Positions 11,847 to 25,013 of a DNA stretch of 64,000 bases are shown piece after piece. The position numbers were made by a program, and so were the translations under genes. Each line of letters begins with the position of its first letter. Position 1 is the first letter of the stretch. The stretch is taken from assembly GCA_900239685.1 (NCBI GenBank), contig OENT01000101.1, forward strand, positions 1 through 64,000. Direction: 5' to 3'. This stretch comes from Rotaria macrura (Eukaryota > Rotifera > Eurotatoria > Philodinida > Philodinidae). The notes under the pieces were generated by a model. That model had not been told where the DNA came from, did no database searches, and saw only the letters and a list, made by a program, of their open reading frames with translations.

Positions 11847-14379
11847 TATAAAAACATGTAAGGGAAGTGAGAGACCGATTCGAGTTTTTCTCAGAACGAT
11901 TCGCCTAATCACGTGTGCCAACTGCGGTCTATAGTGAGCCAGAGAGAGCTCAATCAAATGTTATATTTACGTTTTCAAATAAGAAGAAAACGACGAAATA
12001 TAAATAAAACTATTACTTTCTCTCAAGGGTAATAAAAATGAATCAAATATCTTCTTCAAATTATTCGATCTATCAACCATTCCACTTTTGAACTTCATGC
12101 CATTCGATGCAACTCGACGAGCCCTAGCTCATGGTATACATACGATCGTCACTCACAAAATCCGTGGGATATTTAGAATTGGAGAACGGATAAAATAAGG
12201 ATTCCATGTGATATTTCATGTATCGATTCGTTTTACAGATTGTGCCACATATGAAACCTATTCTATTCAACTCGGTTTGGTGAGCTCTATCAATTTATGT
12301 ATAATTTATTATAAGTAATAGTACTTTTCTATTACTAGGATCTCTACAACTCGGGAGGTAAGACTAGCCTATTATATATGATTGCAGTATTTTACTGTAT
12401 TATTTGTGTCAATGGTTGGTAATGTCTTTTTCAGTATCACTCTTGCCGTTGCACATAAACGTTGTTTCATTCTCTTACATTTTTCTAGATGCTCAAGAGA
12501 GCTTTGTGTTTTTTTCTTATAATCCGGACATTGAAAAAAGTTAACAAGAAATCAAAAGTCAGTTTCTCTCTAAAATATGCACGAAAGTATGACATTCACT
12601 TCTCAAACGATTCATATAATTATTCAACACCCGAAGTAGTCTCAAGCCCTACATCCAGAAAATTTCAAATAGATCACCAGATGAAAAGTAATAACCAAAT
12701 CCATGGAACCTTTGCGATTATTATTATTCTCTTCGAAAAGAAAAATTCATATCCCGAAGAATATACAGAATTTTCGGTAGCAGTCATTAACACATGTTCC
12801 ACACGGTAAGTGAGAAAATAACCCGTACTACAAAACTCATACTCAGGTAAAATATTTTACATTAATTTAATGATAGGAGCTTCAAAAACTTCACCTATCA
12901 CAAATTCTACCATTGTTTTCAGAAAAACATTAATTAAATTATTAAATAACCTGATATCATCCCAGCGGATCAAATATATTTCACCACTGGCACACATTCT
13001 AGAGTGGCATGATCTTGTCAAAGATAATACATGACTATTACCTGATAAGTTTTATAGATGATACTATTTCGAAAGTACTGACATTTTAAATAAACTATAT
13101 ATCAATCCATAGAGCCAATCGAAATCTGTCGAATAAGGTATATTTGATTTATTGGCGTATATGGTAGAGTGGAATAATCCTATGTAATATTATAGATGAT
13201 CATCTTACTTGATGGGTGTAAGAGATCCTAGTAATAGAAAAGCACAACTATTTGTAATACATATTATATCAATCGACAACACTAATCGAGATCTACCGAA
13301 TAAGATATGTTTCATCGTTGGCACACATGCATGATAGGAAGAATAAATAAACGACATAGCTTGTGCTATATTATACCTGACAAGTATTTCAAATACCACA
13401 GCTAATAAATACTACTATTTATAATAAATTACTTATCAATATATAGAACTAATCGAGATCTATTAAATAAGATATGTTTGATTGTAGGCACACATGGTAG
13501 GTCGAACAAATACATGAAATATCTAGTACTGTCCTGTTGCCTGATAGATATTTCAAATACTGCAGTTGTACAATACTAATATTTGCAGTGATTTATGTTT
13601 GAATCGATAGAACCAATCAAGACCTATCGAATGAGATATGTTTTATTGTTGGTACACATAGTAGGGCGAATAAATACATGAAGTACCTTGTACTTTACTA
13701 TTGCTTGAGAAGTATTTCAAATACTAGAGCTGCCCAATACTAATATTTACAATGATTTATATTTGAATCAAGAGAACTAAGCAAGATCTATCGAATGGTA
13801 TGCTTTTTTTTCAAAAGACACACATTTCATGAAGCAAATTTTGAGTCACAGTTGTCTCTAGTGTACGGGTAAGATTCTACAGAACTTTAGTCGAAAAACT
13901 TTTGTTAATAATTGTGAAACACGTATCATTTGATAGAGCTCACCAAACCGAGTTGAATAGAATAGGTTTCATATGTGGCACAATCTGTAAAACGAATCGA
14001 TACATGAAATATCACATGGAATCCTTATTTTATCCGTTCTCCAATTCTAAATATCCCACGGATTTTGTGAGTGACGATCGTATGTATACCATGAGCTAGG
14101 GCTCGTCGAGTTGCATCGAATGGCATGAAGTTCAAAAGTGGAATGGTTGATAGATCGAATAATTTGAAGAAGATATTTGATTCATTTTTATTACCCTTGA
14201 GAGAAAGTAATAGTTTTATTTATATTTCGTCGTTTTCTTCTTATTTGAAAACGTAAATATAACATTTGATTGAGCTCTCTCTGGCTCACTATAGACCGCA
14301 GTTGGCACACGTGATTAGGCGAATCGTTCTGAGAAAAACTCGAATCGGTCTCTCACTTCCCTTTCATTATAAAAACATG
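11847..14379. mobile_element. Foldback-type element with ~435-bp inverted arms and flanking 12-bp direct repeat
   Basis: Segments 11860-12293 and 13930-14364 are near-identical reverse complements, mismatching only at the edges. The same 12 bases, TATAAAAACATG, lie directly outside both arms in the same orientation (11847-11858 and 14368-14379), as expected for a target-site duplication made on insertion. The interior (12294-13929) has no transposase that I recognise; the longest frame, 12489-12809 (106 codons), is Lys/Ser-rich and matches nothing known to me. Long arms made of internal repeats are the hallmark of foldback elements such as FB of Drosophila or TU of sea urchin. The assignment rests on architecture only. 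Confidence 0.8.
12950..14367 (+). repeat. Array of about nine diverged ~165-bp modules
   Basis: A recurring block, roughly AATCGAGATCTATCGAATAAG then TTGGCACACATG.TAGG.CGAATAAATACATGAA, repeats. The GGCACAC-like anchor falls near 12988, 13153, 13319, 13485, 13650, 13815, 13976, 14139 and 14303, a period of 161-166 bp. Copies differ by many substitutions. The last modules form the right arm of the foldback element, and the left arm is an inverted copy of them. The copies near 13815 and 14139 are the weakest. Confidence 0.75.
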
Positions 14380-16653
14380 ATTATTCGAGAATATTGCCGA
14401 TAGAAATGTCAATCTTTTTCACTCCACATGGGACATGTCCACTGTGTAGTTACCATTAGGTTTGTATCCACAACACAGTTGAAATTCATCCGCAAACCTA
14501 CCCCAAAACATTCGTTGATACAGTTCTATACAAATAACCTATTCAAAAATATAACATCTGAAGACGAATCAATATTATCAATTCGAAACAAGACTACTAG
14601 CTGAGCCGAAGATATTTCCTAAAATTGACTCTCAGTTGATTGTTTAACATTATTATCAAGCAATATTTCTCAATTTAAATTAATAAATCGAATAACTTCA
14701 CTAATTTTCGAGCTAATGTAATCAATACTATTTCTATGATGGCTGACTGCTTTTGTATTTTTTCCTCTCATAATTCTACAGTCGCTTTTCTTAATTCTAT
14801 ATTTTAAATGATGTCGTATTACATCGATCCAATTTTACGGATCAATCATTCTTCGTCTAGATTACAAAAGTCATGCCAATATCGATTGTCAAACATCGAC
14901 TAGGTTTTCTTCTAGTCTATCCATCTTACCATTCATATCACCTACTTGGGATTATAGTTGAATGAGTTTTGGAAAAGTACACGTGGGCCGATCAATAAAT
15001 ACTTTTTGGGTCTGTTCAAGTGGAATTTTTGTGAGCAAAGAACTTCTATACTCTAGATGATCGATTGGAATACTATTTCTTTTACAAATAAAAAGACTAA
15101 GACTGTCATACAATTAGGATGGACAATTTAAAGCTCATCTAGTTTTTAGACTTTTTAATATTAACTGCTTTTAATTTAGTCGATCGTGTTCCATATACGC
15201 TCATACTAATAACCTAAGAAGGAGTCTTTCAAAAACTATCACCTAAATTTTCATTGTATGAGATGTTGCGCAATGTCGCTCAGCGGTTTTATTGATCTTA
15301 TTTTAAAAAGGAGCTAAGAACGTTTTGAACCAATTGCCTGATATCTCTTAGTTCTCATACTGACTGACAGTAACGGTGTTTGTATGTTCAGTGAGTAAGA
15401 TAAAGCGAAGTGAAATCAAATCAAATCTATCTTTGAATAACTAATCAATTCGACATGAAGCCTGGTGTCAGCAAGCAAAGATCAGTTAATGCGAATTTTA
15501 AAATGTTTACAAGATGTGTACATCGTTTAGAATTCAAAGCCTCACCAAAATCGCCAGTAGATTATTCGTAAAGGTCACATTGAAGTCATCAAGTTATTGA
15601 AGAAAAATCAATGCTTCAAACTAAAAATAAATTTTTTGAGGAAAAAGTTCGACAAACTACAATGTTATAGTTTTAGGAAAGATAGAGCCAAAATGCTATC
15701 AAAGGTAATCATATAGTTTTATTTGCCGCATAAATTTTTCTTCAGTAACTTAATGATTTTGATCTAAGTTTCACGGGCAAGCAAGAAGACACTCTATGGA
15801 AATACTACACACTAAACGTTGTACATCACTTGCAAACCTTAAAATGCGAACACACACAGACCAGTATACATAAAGGACAGTCTACATTTCAAATTTCATT
15901 AGTTTATCAATAGAATTTTTTATTTTGATCCGATTTTATTTTGTCTTTCTCACTAGAAATGTAAACATGCTCATCCATGGTGAAAATCTCTGATAAACCT
16001 TAATTTAAATTATTATTTAGGCGGACATATATATATATATATGTACATTTCGAATGTTGTTTATGTAATAATGAAAAATTCGTTTTTCGTTGTTTTATTT
16101 ATATACTATTAGTGTGCTTATTTATTTGTTATTAATGGTTTAAAATAAGCATAAATAATATGACATGCTCGTTGTCTGTGATAGATTGTACTAAATTTGA
16201 AAGGCAGAACGTATTTAATCTTTTTTCATCGGAAGATCTACCCATTCGTTATGTATACAGGCGTCCTATCTTCCTACAATCATTGTGTTTCTTTTTCGTG
16301 TGTAATCTAGCAAGAAGAAGGAAGCATAAACATATTGAGAACATCTTTCATATTTATAAATGTAATTAGTGATAGTAAATTAAATCTTGAATTTCTAACG
16401 AAAACATCAAGGAAAGTTGTTTTTTTACTGATTATTCAACATATAATAATTTATTGATCATTAGTACGTATGAATAGTATGTGAAAAGATTCAAAATGAG
16501 TTTTATTCATATACAAGCATAAATAATTCTTTTCTTTTTTTATTTTAAGACAACAAACAAGTCATTTTTCAGTGAAGAATATTAATTATTCGAAATAATG
16601 AAAGTTCCTTTTGTTTAAATAAGTAGCTTAATAAATAGATATGTGAATTTCTA
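14380..16653. other. Spacer, no supported gene
   Basis: No convincing exon in either strand. It contains a short TA dinucleotide run at 16027-16042 and otherwise plain AT-rich sequence. At 16501-16506 lies TTTATT, the reverse complement of AATAAA, which probably serves as the polyadenylation signal of the minus-strand EF-hand gene. Confidence 0.4.
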
Positions 16654-17172
16654 TTAGACAGAACGCATAAAAGAACCGAATTCTTGTGGATCAATCTTTC
16701 CATCTGCATTGACATCAGCAAAGTGAAACATGGCACCAGCCGGATCATATTGATTACTTTTTCTAGCAACATTCGGTGCTCCAATTCCAACATCTGGGCC
16801 AACACCATACACATGACCATGACTTGCATCTGTGCCTTGAGAATATTTTTCATATTCAATGGGATTTTGTGTGAAACCAGCCACAGCAACATCAAGGCCA
16901 ATGGCATAAGTTAGTGTTTCAGTTGCACCAGAGGATGATGATGATGCGAACTTTTTAGCAAATAGACAGAGTTTTTGTTTTTATCGATTTCAGTGTTTGA
17001 ATTAACTTACTGAATTTCTGTGATCATCCTGTTGAATTGAATGTGTTGATGCTCTACCTTGACTTGGATTGGCAGGTCCGACATATTGTCGAAATTCTGT
17101 TTGATCAATACTTCCATTACGATTTGTATCAGCACGATTAAATTCTGTTTGATAATTATCTTCGAAATTCAT
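16654..17172 (-). CDS. Two-EF-hand calcium-binding protein
   Basis: The model is complement(join(16654..16950, 17011..17172)), 152 residues, with a 60-bp GTAAGT...AAAAG intron in phase 0. Two canonical EF-hand loops are visible. Loop 1 is at residues 15-26 (D15, N17, N19, D23, E26 as ligands) and loop 2 at 133-144 (D133, N135, D137, D141, E144), almost at the C-terminus. About 105 residues without a recognisable domain, Ser/Thr/Gly-rich in part, separate them; this is unusual, because EF-hands normally pair directly. Each loop presumably binds calcium; partners and pathway are unknown. No signal peptide or membrane segment. The start is the first ATG of exon 1. Confidence 0.8.
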
Positions 17173-20100
17173 TTTGTTTATTCAATCAGTGCAATATGTA
17201 TAAGAAGAATCAATTTTTTTCAACAGATTTAACACTATTTATAAATCTAGCTTTAATTGACGTCAATCTTATTCAACCGTAAAAAAACACTCGTTTTTTC
17301 TCTCATCTTTCATAGTATAAACGAAAAAAAAAACATACATTTTTCATGTTACCTATTAGTTGATTATTTCGGCGCATATTTTTTCATTCTTGCGCTTTCA
17401 CGCCAGTTAAATCTTTCATAGGTTAATTAAGATAGTTATCAATAGAATCATGTGCACATATTTTTGGGCTATTAAATAGTATTAAGATAAATAACAAACC
17501 TCCGAGTCAGGTACATTTTTTCTAAAAGCCATGATAATATTTTATTTAATGATTCAATACTTTAACGAATGCGCAATAAGAAAATGAATACTGTGTTACG
17601 GCAAATTCGGTAAATCAATGTATCATCACAAAACTTAGTTTTTCAACTGATCAGAACATATTACGTATTTACATGCCTCATTACAAATCTTTAACATTCT
17701 TAATAAATAAATTTAATTTCTATTGATCTCTAGTTATTTATATAGCATACAATTTAATTTAGATGAAACATTGCATAAAATATTCTTCTGGAAGATTCAT
17801 CTTGCATGGTTAAAAAAATGATGATCATTATGGTGAACTCTGAACCTTTGTATCGATGTAGTTTACTTAATTCCTATGGATCTAATTATGATATCGATGC
17901 ACACATACGAATTATGTAACGAAAGGTGTATTTTTAGAAACAAAAGAACGAAAAAAATTTTCAGATGTCTCCTTCCGCATTAACGTATTCTACCAGTCAT
18001 GGGATATCACATGATGTTTGAGTAAAAGCCTTACAAAGATTTGAATTCCGATATAGACTACACTCAAAAATCGTGTATCTTTATTTTAACTTGCAATTCG
18101 ATGTATCAATAGATCTTAACTATGTATGCTTCAGCAATACAAAAATATGTGCAGAGTTTCAATATGAAATTTCTTCGACATTTTAACCATTCAAAATTTA
18201 CACGCGCTCCTAAAGAGAATGAGAGAGGAGTGTATGAACTTTTCGACAGTTGTTAATCTCAAAGAGACTATATTAAGAATGGCCGAGGTTTTATTTCTGC
18301 AACGTATATATTTCAAGTCTTATAATACGCAAGTTTTCAGAGCACAATTCGAAGACGTGATCTGTCGAAAAAGAAATGTTTCTCTGAAAATAAACAAATC
18401 GAGATTTCAATCACTTACTCATATTTCAACAGAAATTCAAAGTCGTTTCCGAATTTATACGAGAATTCTATGATGTAACAATAGTTAAAGGTAATGGGTT
18501 GAAATCGGAAGAGCGCATCTGGTGAGGTTTCTAGACAGCGAAATCGAATGTCTTAAGTCAATGTCATCGTATCGAATAGTTTCGCATAGAACAAAATTCT
18601 TAATTCATACATAAGCAAACACTGGAAATTTCGATAGATTCCACTATTCGAGTTAATGATATTGATAGACTTAATAAAAATGTGCAAACCAATCAAAAGA
18701 CAATGAGAGAGTTCGTTTCAAAATTATAATAAAGATACTATTAGTGATAAAATACCTCTTTTGCATATCTAATAAACATTTACAAAACCATATTGTGCAA
18801 TTTTTTACAGAAGAAACTTTGACGTATTTTATTGTTTTCGACGAAAAGACCTTGAAATCCTTTCAATAACATTGATTGTTCGCCGCATGATGAAAAACAT
18901 CGAACATACATTAAACTATTCGATGAAAAACGTTTTTTGTAATACGCTTCTTTTTTCATCATCATACATGAGAAATAATGAATAAAATCAGAGAACGTTT
19001 TCGAATTCAAATTAAACATTTTCGTTTATAAATATTCTCTGATTGTTTCTTAAGAGTGATTCATAATATTCATAATAGCTTTTTACTGTACATAGGACAT
19101 GATGACTTTAATAAAATGGGAGAAAAGTTTGATGATTATCTTTATTAATATCAAGTATCTCTGATCGTCTATTTCTCTGCAAAGATATTCGTTTGAATAT
19201 AGTTTTCTCTCGCATGTTTTTGATGTTCATCTTCAAGTTATTGAACATTTTTATTGGGTTTTCGAAGTTATTTTTAGTTTTTTACTAGTAATAATCCAAA
19301 ATAGAATGAGGATATTAGATTGATTTGAATTGTGAATGTAATCAGAGTAGGTGGAGTCATATGACAACATTTTCTTTTTACGATAAAATCGAAGATAAGT
19401 TGTCGAAGCTAAAAAAACCAATTAGTCGTCTGTTTTTTCTCAATGTCACATTATCTTAAGAGTGTATGTTTTTGCAATGCATTACTGTACAAATAAATAA
19501 TTAAAAAAAATAATAAAGTCTCGGAAAAAGCTCACATTATCTTTCGATAATGCTTATTCTTTGCCGAAATTAAGTAAATGGAGCTATGACAACAATCGGT
19601 TGATAGATGCTTTATCATATATTTTTTCATCATTGGTTCATCTTATGACGGGCTAGAGAAATTTCTCGTTTAACATTCTAATGAAGTCGATTCAAAGAAA
19701 AAAAAATTACATTTTAAAAGCAGTTTTTTTGTTTATTTCTGTTTCAGGCAGAATCACAATGCAAGATGAAAACAGTTTAAGATTTATAGAGAAAGCCTTT
19801 TTTTCTTAAAGAAACGTCTTGGTTCTTAAAATACGATTTTCATGTCTTCATTGAAGGGTATGAATCCAATAAAATTTTAATGTGACTCATCAGTAAATGT
19901 ATAAAATTTCCATGGTCGCATTTGATCTGGTATGTTTAAAATATAATGAATCAATGGAGGAGAGGATCTAGGCGTTAGAGTTTTCGAAATACAATTCTGA
20001 TGTCGGAGAAGTTTGTTGAAGATTGTATGTTCCAAGTAAGTTGTAAATCTAACTTGTAAGGATACTATTATTCTTGCGATTGATGTTCAATTAATACTGA

Positions 20101-21051
20101 GCTACTTTGTTCAGAAGAATAATGTCGTTTGTTTAAAAAAAAGACAGAGACACTCACAATTTAGATAGAGAATTAGCGCGCGTACGATGGTATCATCTTA
20201 TAGTATTGCTAAGTTTCTATTTGTTTTTTTTTGTAAGTGGTCGAGACACTTAGAAAACATATTCTATTCGCGATTGTGATTTATTCATGTATCCGTCAAC
20301 TTGTCAATGAACAAAACAAGTTTATATATTACTATAGTATTTACAAAAAATCCAAATCCAAAGCTTAAAAATGAGGACACATTTTATTTGTGCTCTACTA
20401 GTTCTTTCGATAGAGTCTCTTCAACGTACAATTAAAATTCCTATACAGTTTAGTTGTATGTTTTGCTGTTTTTCATACGAAATAGTATCAATATCTTTCA
20501 ACTCGTACTTGAAAATTCGATGATTTCAATAAATTTTCAGTTAAAATTTGTTGCGTGTCTGTATATGCCGTTCAATTGAGTGTTCATGCCGAATTCTATT
20601 AAAGGATTTATGCTATTACAACAAGGATTACCGATGGTTGTCGAGGTTCGTACAAACTTTTAGGTTGTAGCGGTCTAAAGTAATATTTAACTCACCCGAG
20701 TTGTATTCGTCAATAGAGTTCATAATGTCGCTCTAGACATGATGAACAATATTGGTGAGAAATTGACCAACTATTATAACCATTTATACTATTTTATTTT
20801 TTCTTTTAGTTTTAACTTAAAAATTTTACTATAGGATGAAAACAAACTTCTATTGGTTTTTGATTTCTCCTTATTATTTTGACATTTTCATTTAGTACTC
20901 GATTGTCAATAATATTTATTGTGTTTACCTATAGATTTCAGTTGTTGCTCGATCAATGATGGAAAAGGGAGGCTGCGTTTCGATCACAGTCTTCACATTT
21001 TCCAATACTACATACACAATAGATAGAGCAAGGGAGAAAAGGTAGATTTGG

Positions 21052-21425
21052 GATTTGGGGATTTTCTTGGGATTTTGAAAATCCCCAAATCTAAAAAGTG
21101 AATGGTGGAATTTCCATATATAGGTCTCATGATCCTTAGAATATTCTAAAATTTTCGGTGCAAACAGATGTTTCCTTTTCAAGATAATTAATGGCCACGA
21201 AATGCTTATTTCATTGTATGGTCAGAAAATCCAGTTTTTTTGAAAATTCAATAATTTAAGAAGGAGACATTTGCTCGAGTTGAAACTTTTAGGATCTTCT
21301 ATTGACCATGAAACCTATATATGGGAAGAATTTCAGGTCGAAACAACGTCATTTACAGGGGGAAAATGATTTTCAATTTTCGAATTTTTTTGGGATTTTG
21401 AAAATCCCAAAAATCCACCATTTCC
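21052..21425. repeat. Pair of diverged inverted arms, each with a strong hairpin
   Basis: Arm 1 contains a perfect 15-bp inverted repeat (21052-21066 with 21077-21091, loop 10). Arm 2 contains a perfect 13-bp one around base 21400 (21387-21413). Both hairpin cores are GGGATTTTGAAAATCCC. Next to them, ATGARACCTATATATGG occurs on the minus strand near 21113-21132 and on the plus strand near 21307-21326. The two arms therefore face each other, as in an old foldback MITE. No target duplication was found. Confidence 0.5.
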
Positions 21426-24400
21426 CTTTTGAGATAGAACCTTTCAAGGATTTTAGTCGAAACAATGTTCTAACTATTATACTTTCGTCATCAAGCATGT
21501 GTTAGTTGATGATCTTATACAACAAAATAGTACAACTATTATTTTTATATTGGTTACTTCCATCGTCATTGAATTGTTCAGAATAAGATCAAATGCTCTG
21601 ATTAGAACATGATTGAGAAAATCCGTTAATCTGTTGGTTTTACAAACGAGAAAAGGTCCTCAAATGATTTTTCGTTTTTAACTCAAGACTATATGAATCT
21701 TGTTGGTCTTAGTGAGGTATGAATATCCTGAAAAATGTTCGAGCCCATAGTTTATTGGTGCTAAGATGCTGGACTTCTACGGTATTTGTAAGCAGGATGT
21801 TGTAGTTCCATTCAGAAACATCCGAAAAACTAATTTTGGATTTTCGACTTGATACTTTGAACAGTGACAAGCATAGTTTATTGTAACGTTTCAGCTCTTT
21901 TGACTGCTCATATTCGAAAATAAGAATCTTAGAATCTGCTGATGTGTGAGTGATGTAATTACAAGCATATACTTTTATCATAACTGAATCATCTTTAGAT
22001 CTGAAACGTCCACATTAAACTACTATCGTTAAAGCCTATCACTGTACAAAGTGAAACATCGAAATTCCAAAGTCAGTTTTTCGGTTGTTCCCTAGTGGAA
22101 GATGGCATCCTACTTAAAAATACCGTAAAAGTGCAGCGTCTCAGCAGCAATGAGCTATGAAGCCGAACTCTTTAGGATATTTATACCCAAGCTTCGTAGC
22201 AACCTGAGTGCAAGATGTTGTTAAGATAGGATTTTTATAACAAAATTTTGATAGAATTGCTGAAATAATATAGGAAATATATAGGATCATTATTTTAAGT
22301 AAAAAACTTAAATAGCAAATTTAATAGATATGACGTAATACAATGCATAAACTTTTATCGTTAAATTTTCCCTCATTCTGTCAAAACTGAGGGAGACGGG
22401 GCGGGAGAATAAGAACTCGTATCCTTTTCAGAATTACATACCAATTTTTACTTATATTCTTACTTCCACGCTTACTCTGTTTCATCGTGATGATGAAAAC
22501 TGTCAGAAGACAGTTGACAGATTTGAACTAGAAAGATGAGTTCTTTTTAATTGTTTTGTATAACTTTGTTTTTTGACACTTGAACAAAATAATAAGAGGT
22601 AGTGCGAATGAGGAAAAACTTGGCTATCAACGGTTATGCTTTATTTTCCATGATATCAAGTAAATTTTCTAACTTTTTCTTGGTAGAAATGTCCCTCCTT
22701 TCGTGCTACTTATGTGCCCAAAATCTGAAATCGATTGGTGGAGTATTCCAGTACCTAGACCTATGACAATATATTGAACTTGAGCATAGTGCCATTTGTC
22801 TCTAGTACATGATAGTAGACTGAAAATTTTGGAGAACAATAATGGTTTGTGGGGCTATCTTTTCTGTAAGTTTGAAATTGATCTGTTGAAGCCAAAGTGA
22901 ATTATGGGTCACACGATGAGATTTGATAGTTTTTCACCATACCCATGCTTACAGTAAAAATCAACCTCGCTTCACAAAAGCTCCATGAATATTGATAAAA
23001 TTTTTACGATCAATAGCTAGTATGCAGGGCTAAAAAATGACGTGTTTCCCAGCTCATAAGGTTTTGTTGTTCTGGAGTAATAACGTCCACAATAGAAATG
23101 AACCCGAAGTATCATAAGTCTTGTGACTCAGGAATGCAGGCGCGGGTTTAGCCGCTGAGCGAGATTATTCGAGATCTATATAATATATAGTTTTCAGAGC
23201 AACAGCACTTGTAGTGGTTGAGATCCGATGGGGCGATACGTTTGACCAGTACTGTACATATGCATTCGTACTTCTTTAAATCATCAATATCGCGTTCAAA
23301 ATGAATTTTTAATGAAATTTCTTCACTCTTTTCAGATATATAGGAATTATAGGAAAAAAGAATCGAAAATAGGAAATTATAGGAGGAATTTGCGAAATAA
23401 AGGACAACTACGAAGCTTGTTTATACCTCATTAAGACCTACATGATGCACATAGTTCAGACATAAAAGGGAAAAATCATCTAGAGACCTTTCTTCATAAG
23501 AAGAGAGAGATATTTTCTTTCAGCAGTATCTCTAAATCGTTATTCCTTTGTCAAAAACTCCTAGCTATGATCTTTGTTGATAGCACAGTTCAAATGATTC
23601 TTGTTTTGCATCTTCTTCTAGTTTCCATCTCTTCGTACGCATCTTTTTCTTTTCTTTCTTATGAATGGAGTCTTGCAGAGTCCTTATTCTGGTATGAGTA
23701 AGTGTCGATGGATTCGTATTTTCAAAGAAAAAAACAGTTAAAGACTTGATGGTAATAAAACCGTAGCTTTTTAGCCTCCATCGGCAGTATTTCAATATTA
23801 GAAACGTAGCCTTTTTGCATCTTGTTCGTCGAATCCATGTCCAGATCAGAAAAGGATATTGCATCAAGAAATTCGTCCTGATACAAAACATATTCAGACA
23901 TTTGAAAATATTCATTTCTATGTTTTCCGTTACTAGAAATAATGTATCTCGTGCATGACGACGTCGAATTACGTTATGCAACTAACTAGGACTAAGTAAG
24001 TAACGTTATTAATCTCGCATTTAACACCTATAGGTATTAATTTTTTCAGAATATTAATATTCATAATTATTATGGCAAAATCTAAGTTTTAGTTTGTTCT
24101 GTTCTATAGTGCGACAAGGAAAAATTATGGTCAATAAGCATACTTCACAGAGTGTGTTTCTTTTGTGTGCTTGCACTCTTTTAGATGTTTTACAGAAAGA
24201 AGAACGGAGAAAAACGACTTGTAACTAACCATATTTGCTGTCTGTATGGAAGGAGGATAGATATTGAGAGAATTCTGAGCATATCGGTATTTCTTATAGA
24301 TATTCTTTTCTGAGAAAGGAGAAAGAAAAAGAACGAGTCAATGTGCCTTATATATTGACCTCTACATGTTATCATTCCTCTATTCGTTATATTATTGCAT

Positions 24401-24466
24401 AATCGTCTAAGGTTAGTAGAATAGAGCATATTTTCTTACGATGAAATGTATTGCTTGTTTTTATCT

Positions 24467-24468
24467 AG
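24467..24468 (+). promoter_or_regulatory. Possible trans-splice acceptor before the FKBP start
   Basis: The sequence TTGTTTTTATCTAG ends 6 bases before the ATG at 24475. A polypyrimidine-AG so close to a start codon suggests that the mRNA receives a spliced leader, which is known from bdelloid rotifers. An ordinary 5' UTR intron is the alternative. Confidence 0.4.
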
Positions 24469-24474
24469 ATCAAA

Positions 24475-25013
24475 ATGAAATCGTATTCGATTTTGTGTCT
24501 TTTCTTAATCGTAATAAATAATCTATTTCCGTGTGTGTTCTCAATGGCTGAAGAAAAATTGCAAGTTATGACAACAAAAAAAGTAGAAAATTGCAGCAAA
24601 AGATCAAAAGTCGGAGATACATTATACATGCAATATATAGTACGACGTTTTAAAATATATTTGAATCACATCGATTTATTATCTGCTTATAATGTTTGAA
24701 GGGTGTTTTGAAATCGAACGGTGAGAAATTCGATTCATCTTATGATCGGGGTCATCCATTCGTATTTAAAATTGGTTATGGACAAGCCATTCGAGGATGG
24801 GATCAAGGTTTACTCAAGTATGAATTTCAGAATTTCTTCATAAAATAAGTTAAGTTAGTTTTTATTCTATGTAGTATTTGTGAAGGTGAAGAACGAAAAT
24901 TGATTATTCCTCCATCATATGCTTATGGAGATGTTGGTGCTGGTAATGTTATTCCACCTGGTGCTACTCTTCTTATGGATGTTCGTTGCGAGAAAATCGA
25001 AAGTGAACCTTAG
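24475..25013 (+). CDS. FKBP2-like ER peptidyl-prolyl cis-trans isomerase
   Basis: The model is join(24475..24639, 24702..24817, 24875..25013), 139 residues; introns 62 and 57 bp. Family role: it isomerises peptide bonds preceding proline during protein folding in the secretory pathway. Residues 1-23 are a hydrophobic signal peptide. The single FKBP domain runs from about 45 to 135. Active-site positions match FKBP12/FKBP2: Y54, F65-D66 (KFDSS), F77, I85, W88 (IRGWDQG), Y111 and the IPPGATL strand; the usual Phe near the end is Met128. The length is close to that of vertebrate FKBP2 (about 140). It ends in ESEP with no KDEL-like retention signal, so it may be secreted or retained by binding. 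An AATAAA lies near 25080. Confidence 0.93.

Larger units (their letters stand above)
17173..24474. other. Long spacer with inverted-repeat debris
   Basis: A 7.3-kb stretch with no supported gene. It holds the inverted-repeat pair at 21.05-21.42 kb, listed separately. The longest frame, minus strand 23565-23981 (138 codons), is Arg/Phe/Cys-rich with a Lys-rich tail and resembles nothing I know; it could be chance or element debris. The rest is AT-rich with scattered short homopolymers. Confidence 0.4.

Noticed and set aside
13902-14099. Open frames in the foldback arms (also 11754-11957)
   Set aside because: The same repeat sequence read on opposite strands; no motif and no conservation signal.
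16569-16914. Long frames on both strands over the EF-hand gene
   Set aside because: They are other-frame shadows of exon 2, which has the EF-hand loop.
23565-23981. 138-codon minus-strand frame
   Set aside because: No recognisable domain, odd Arg/Cys/Phe composition and a Lys-rich tail; no splice partners. Probably chance.
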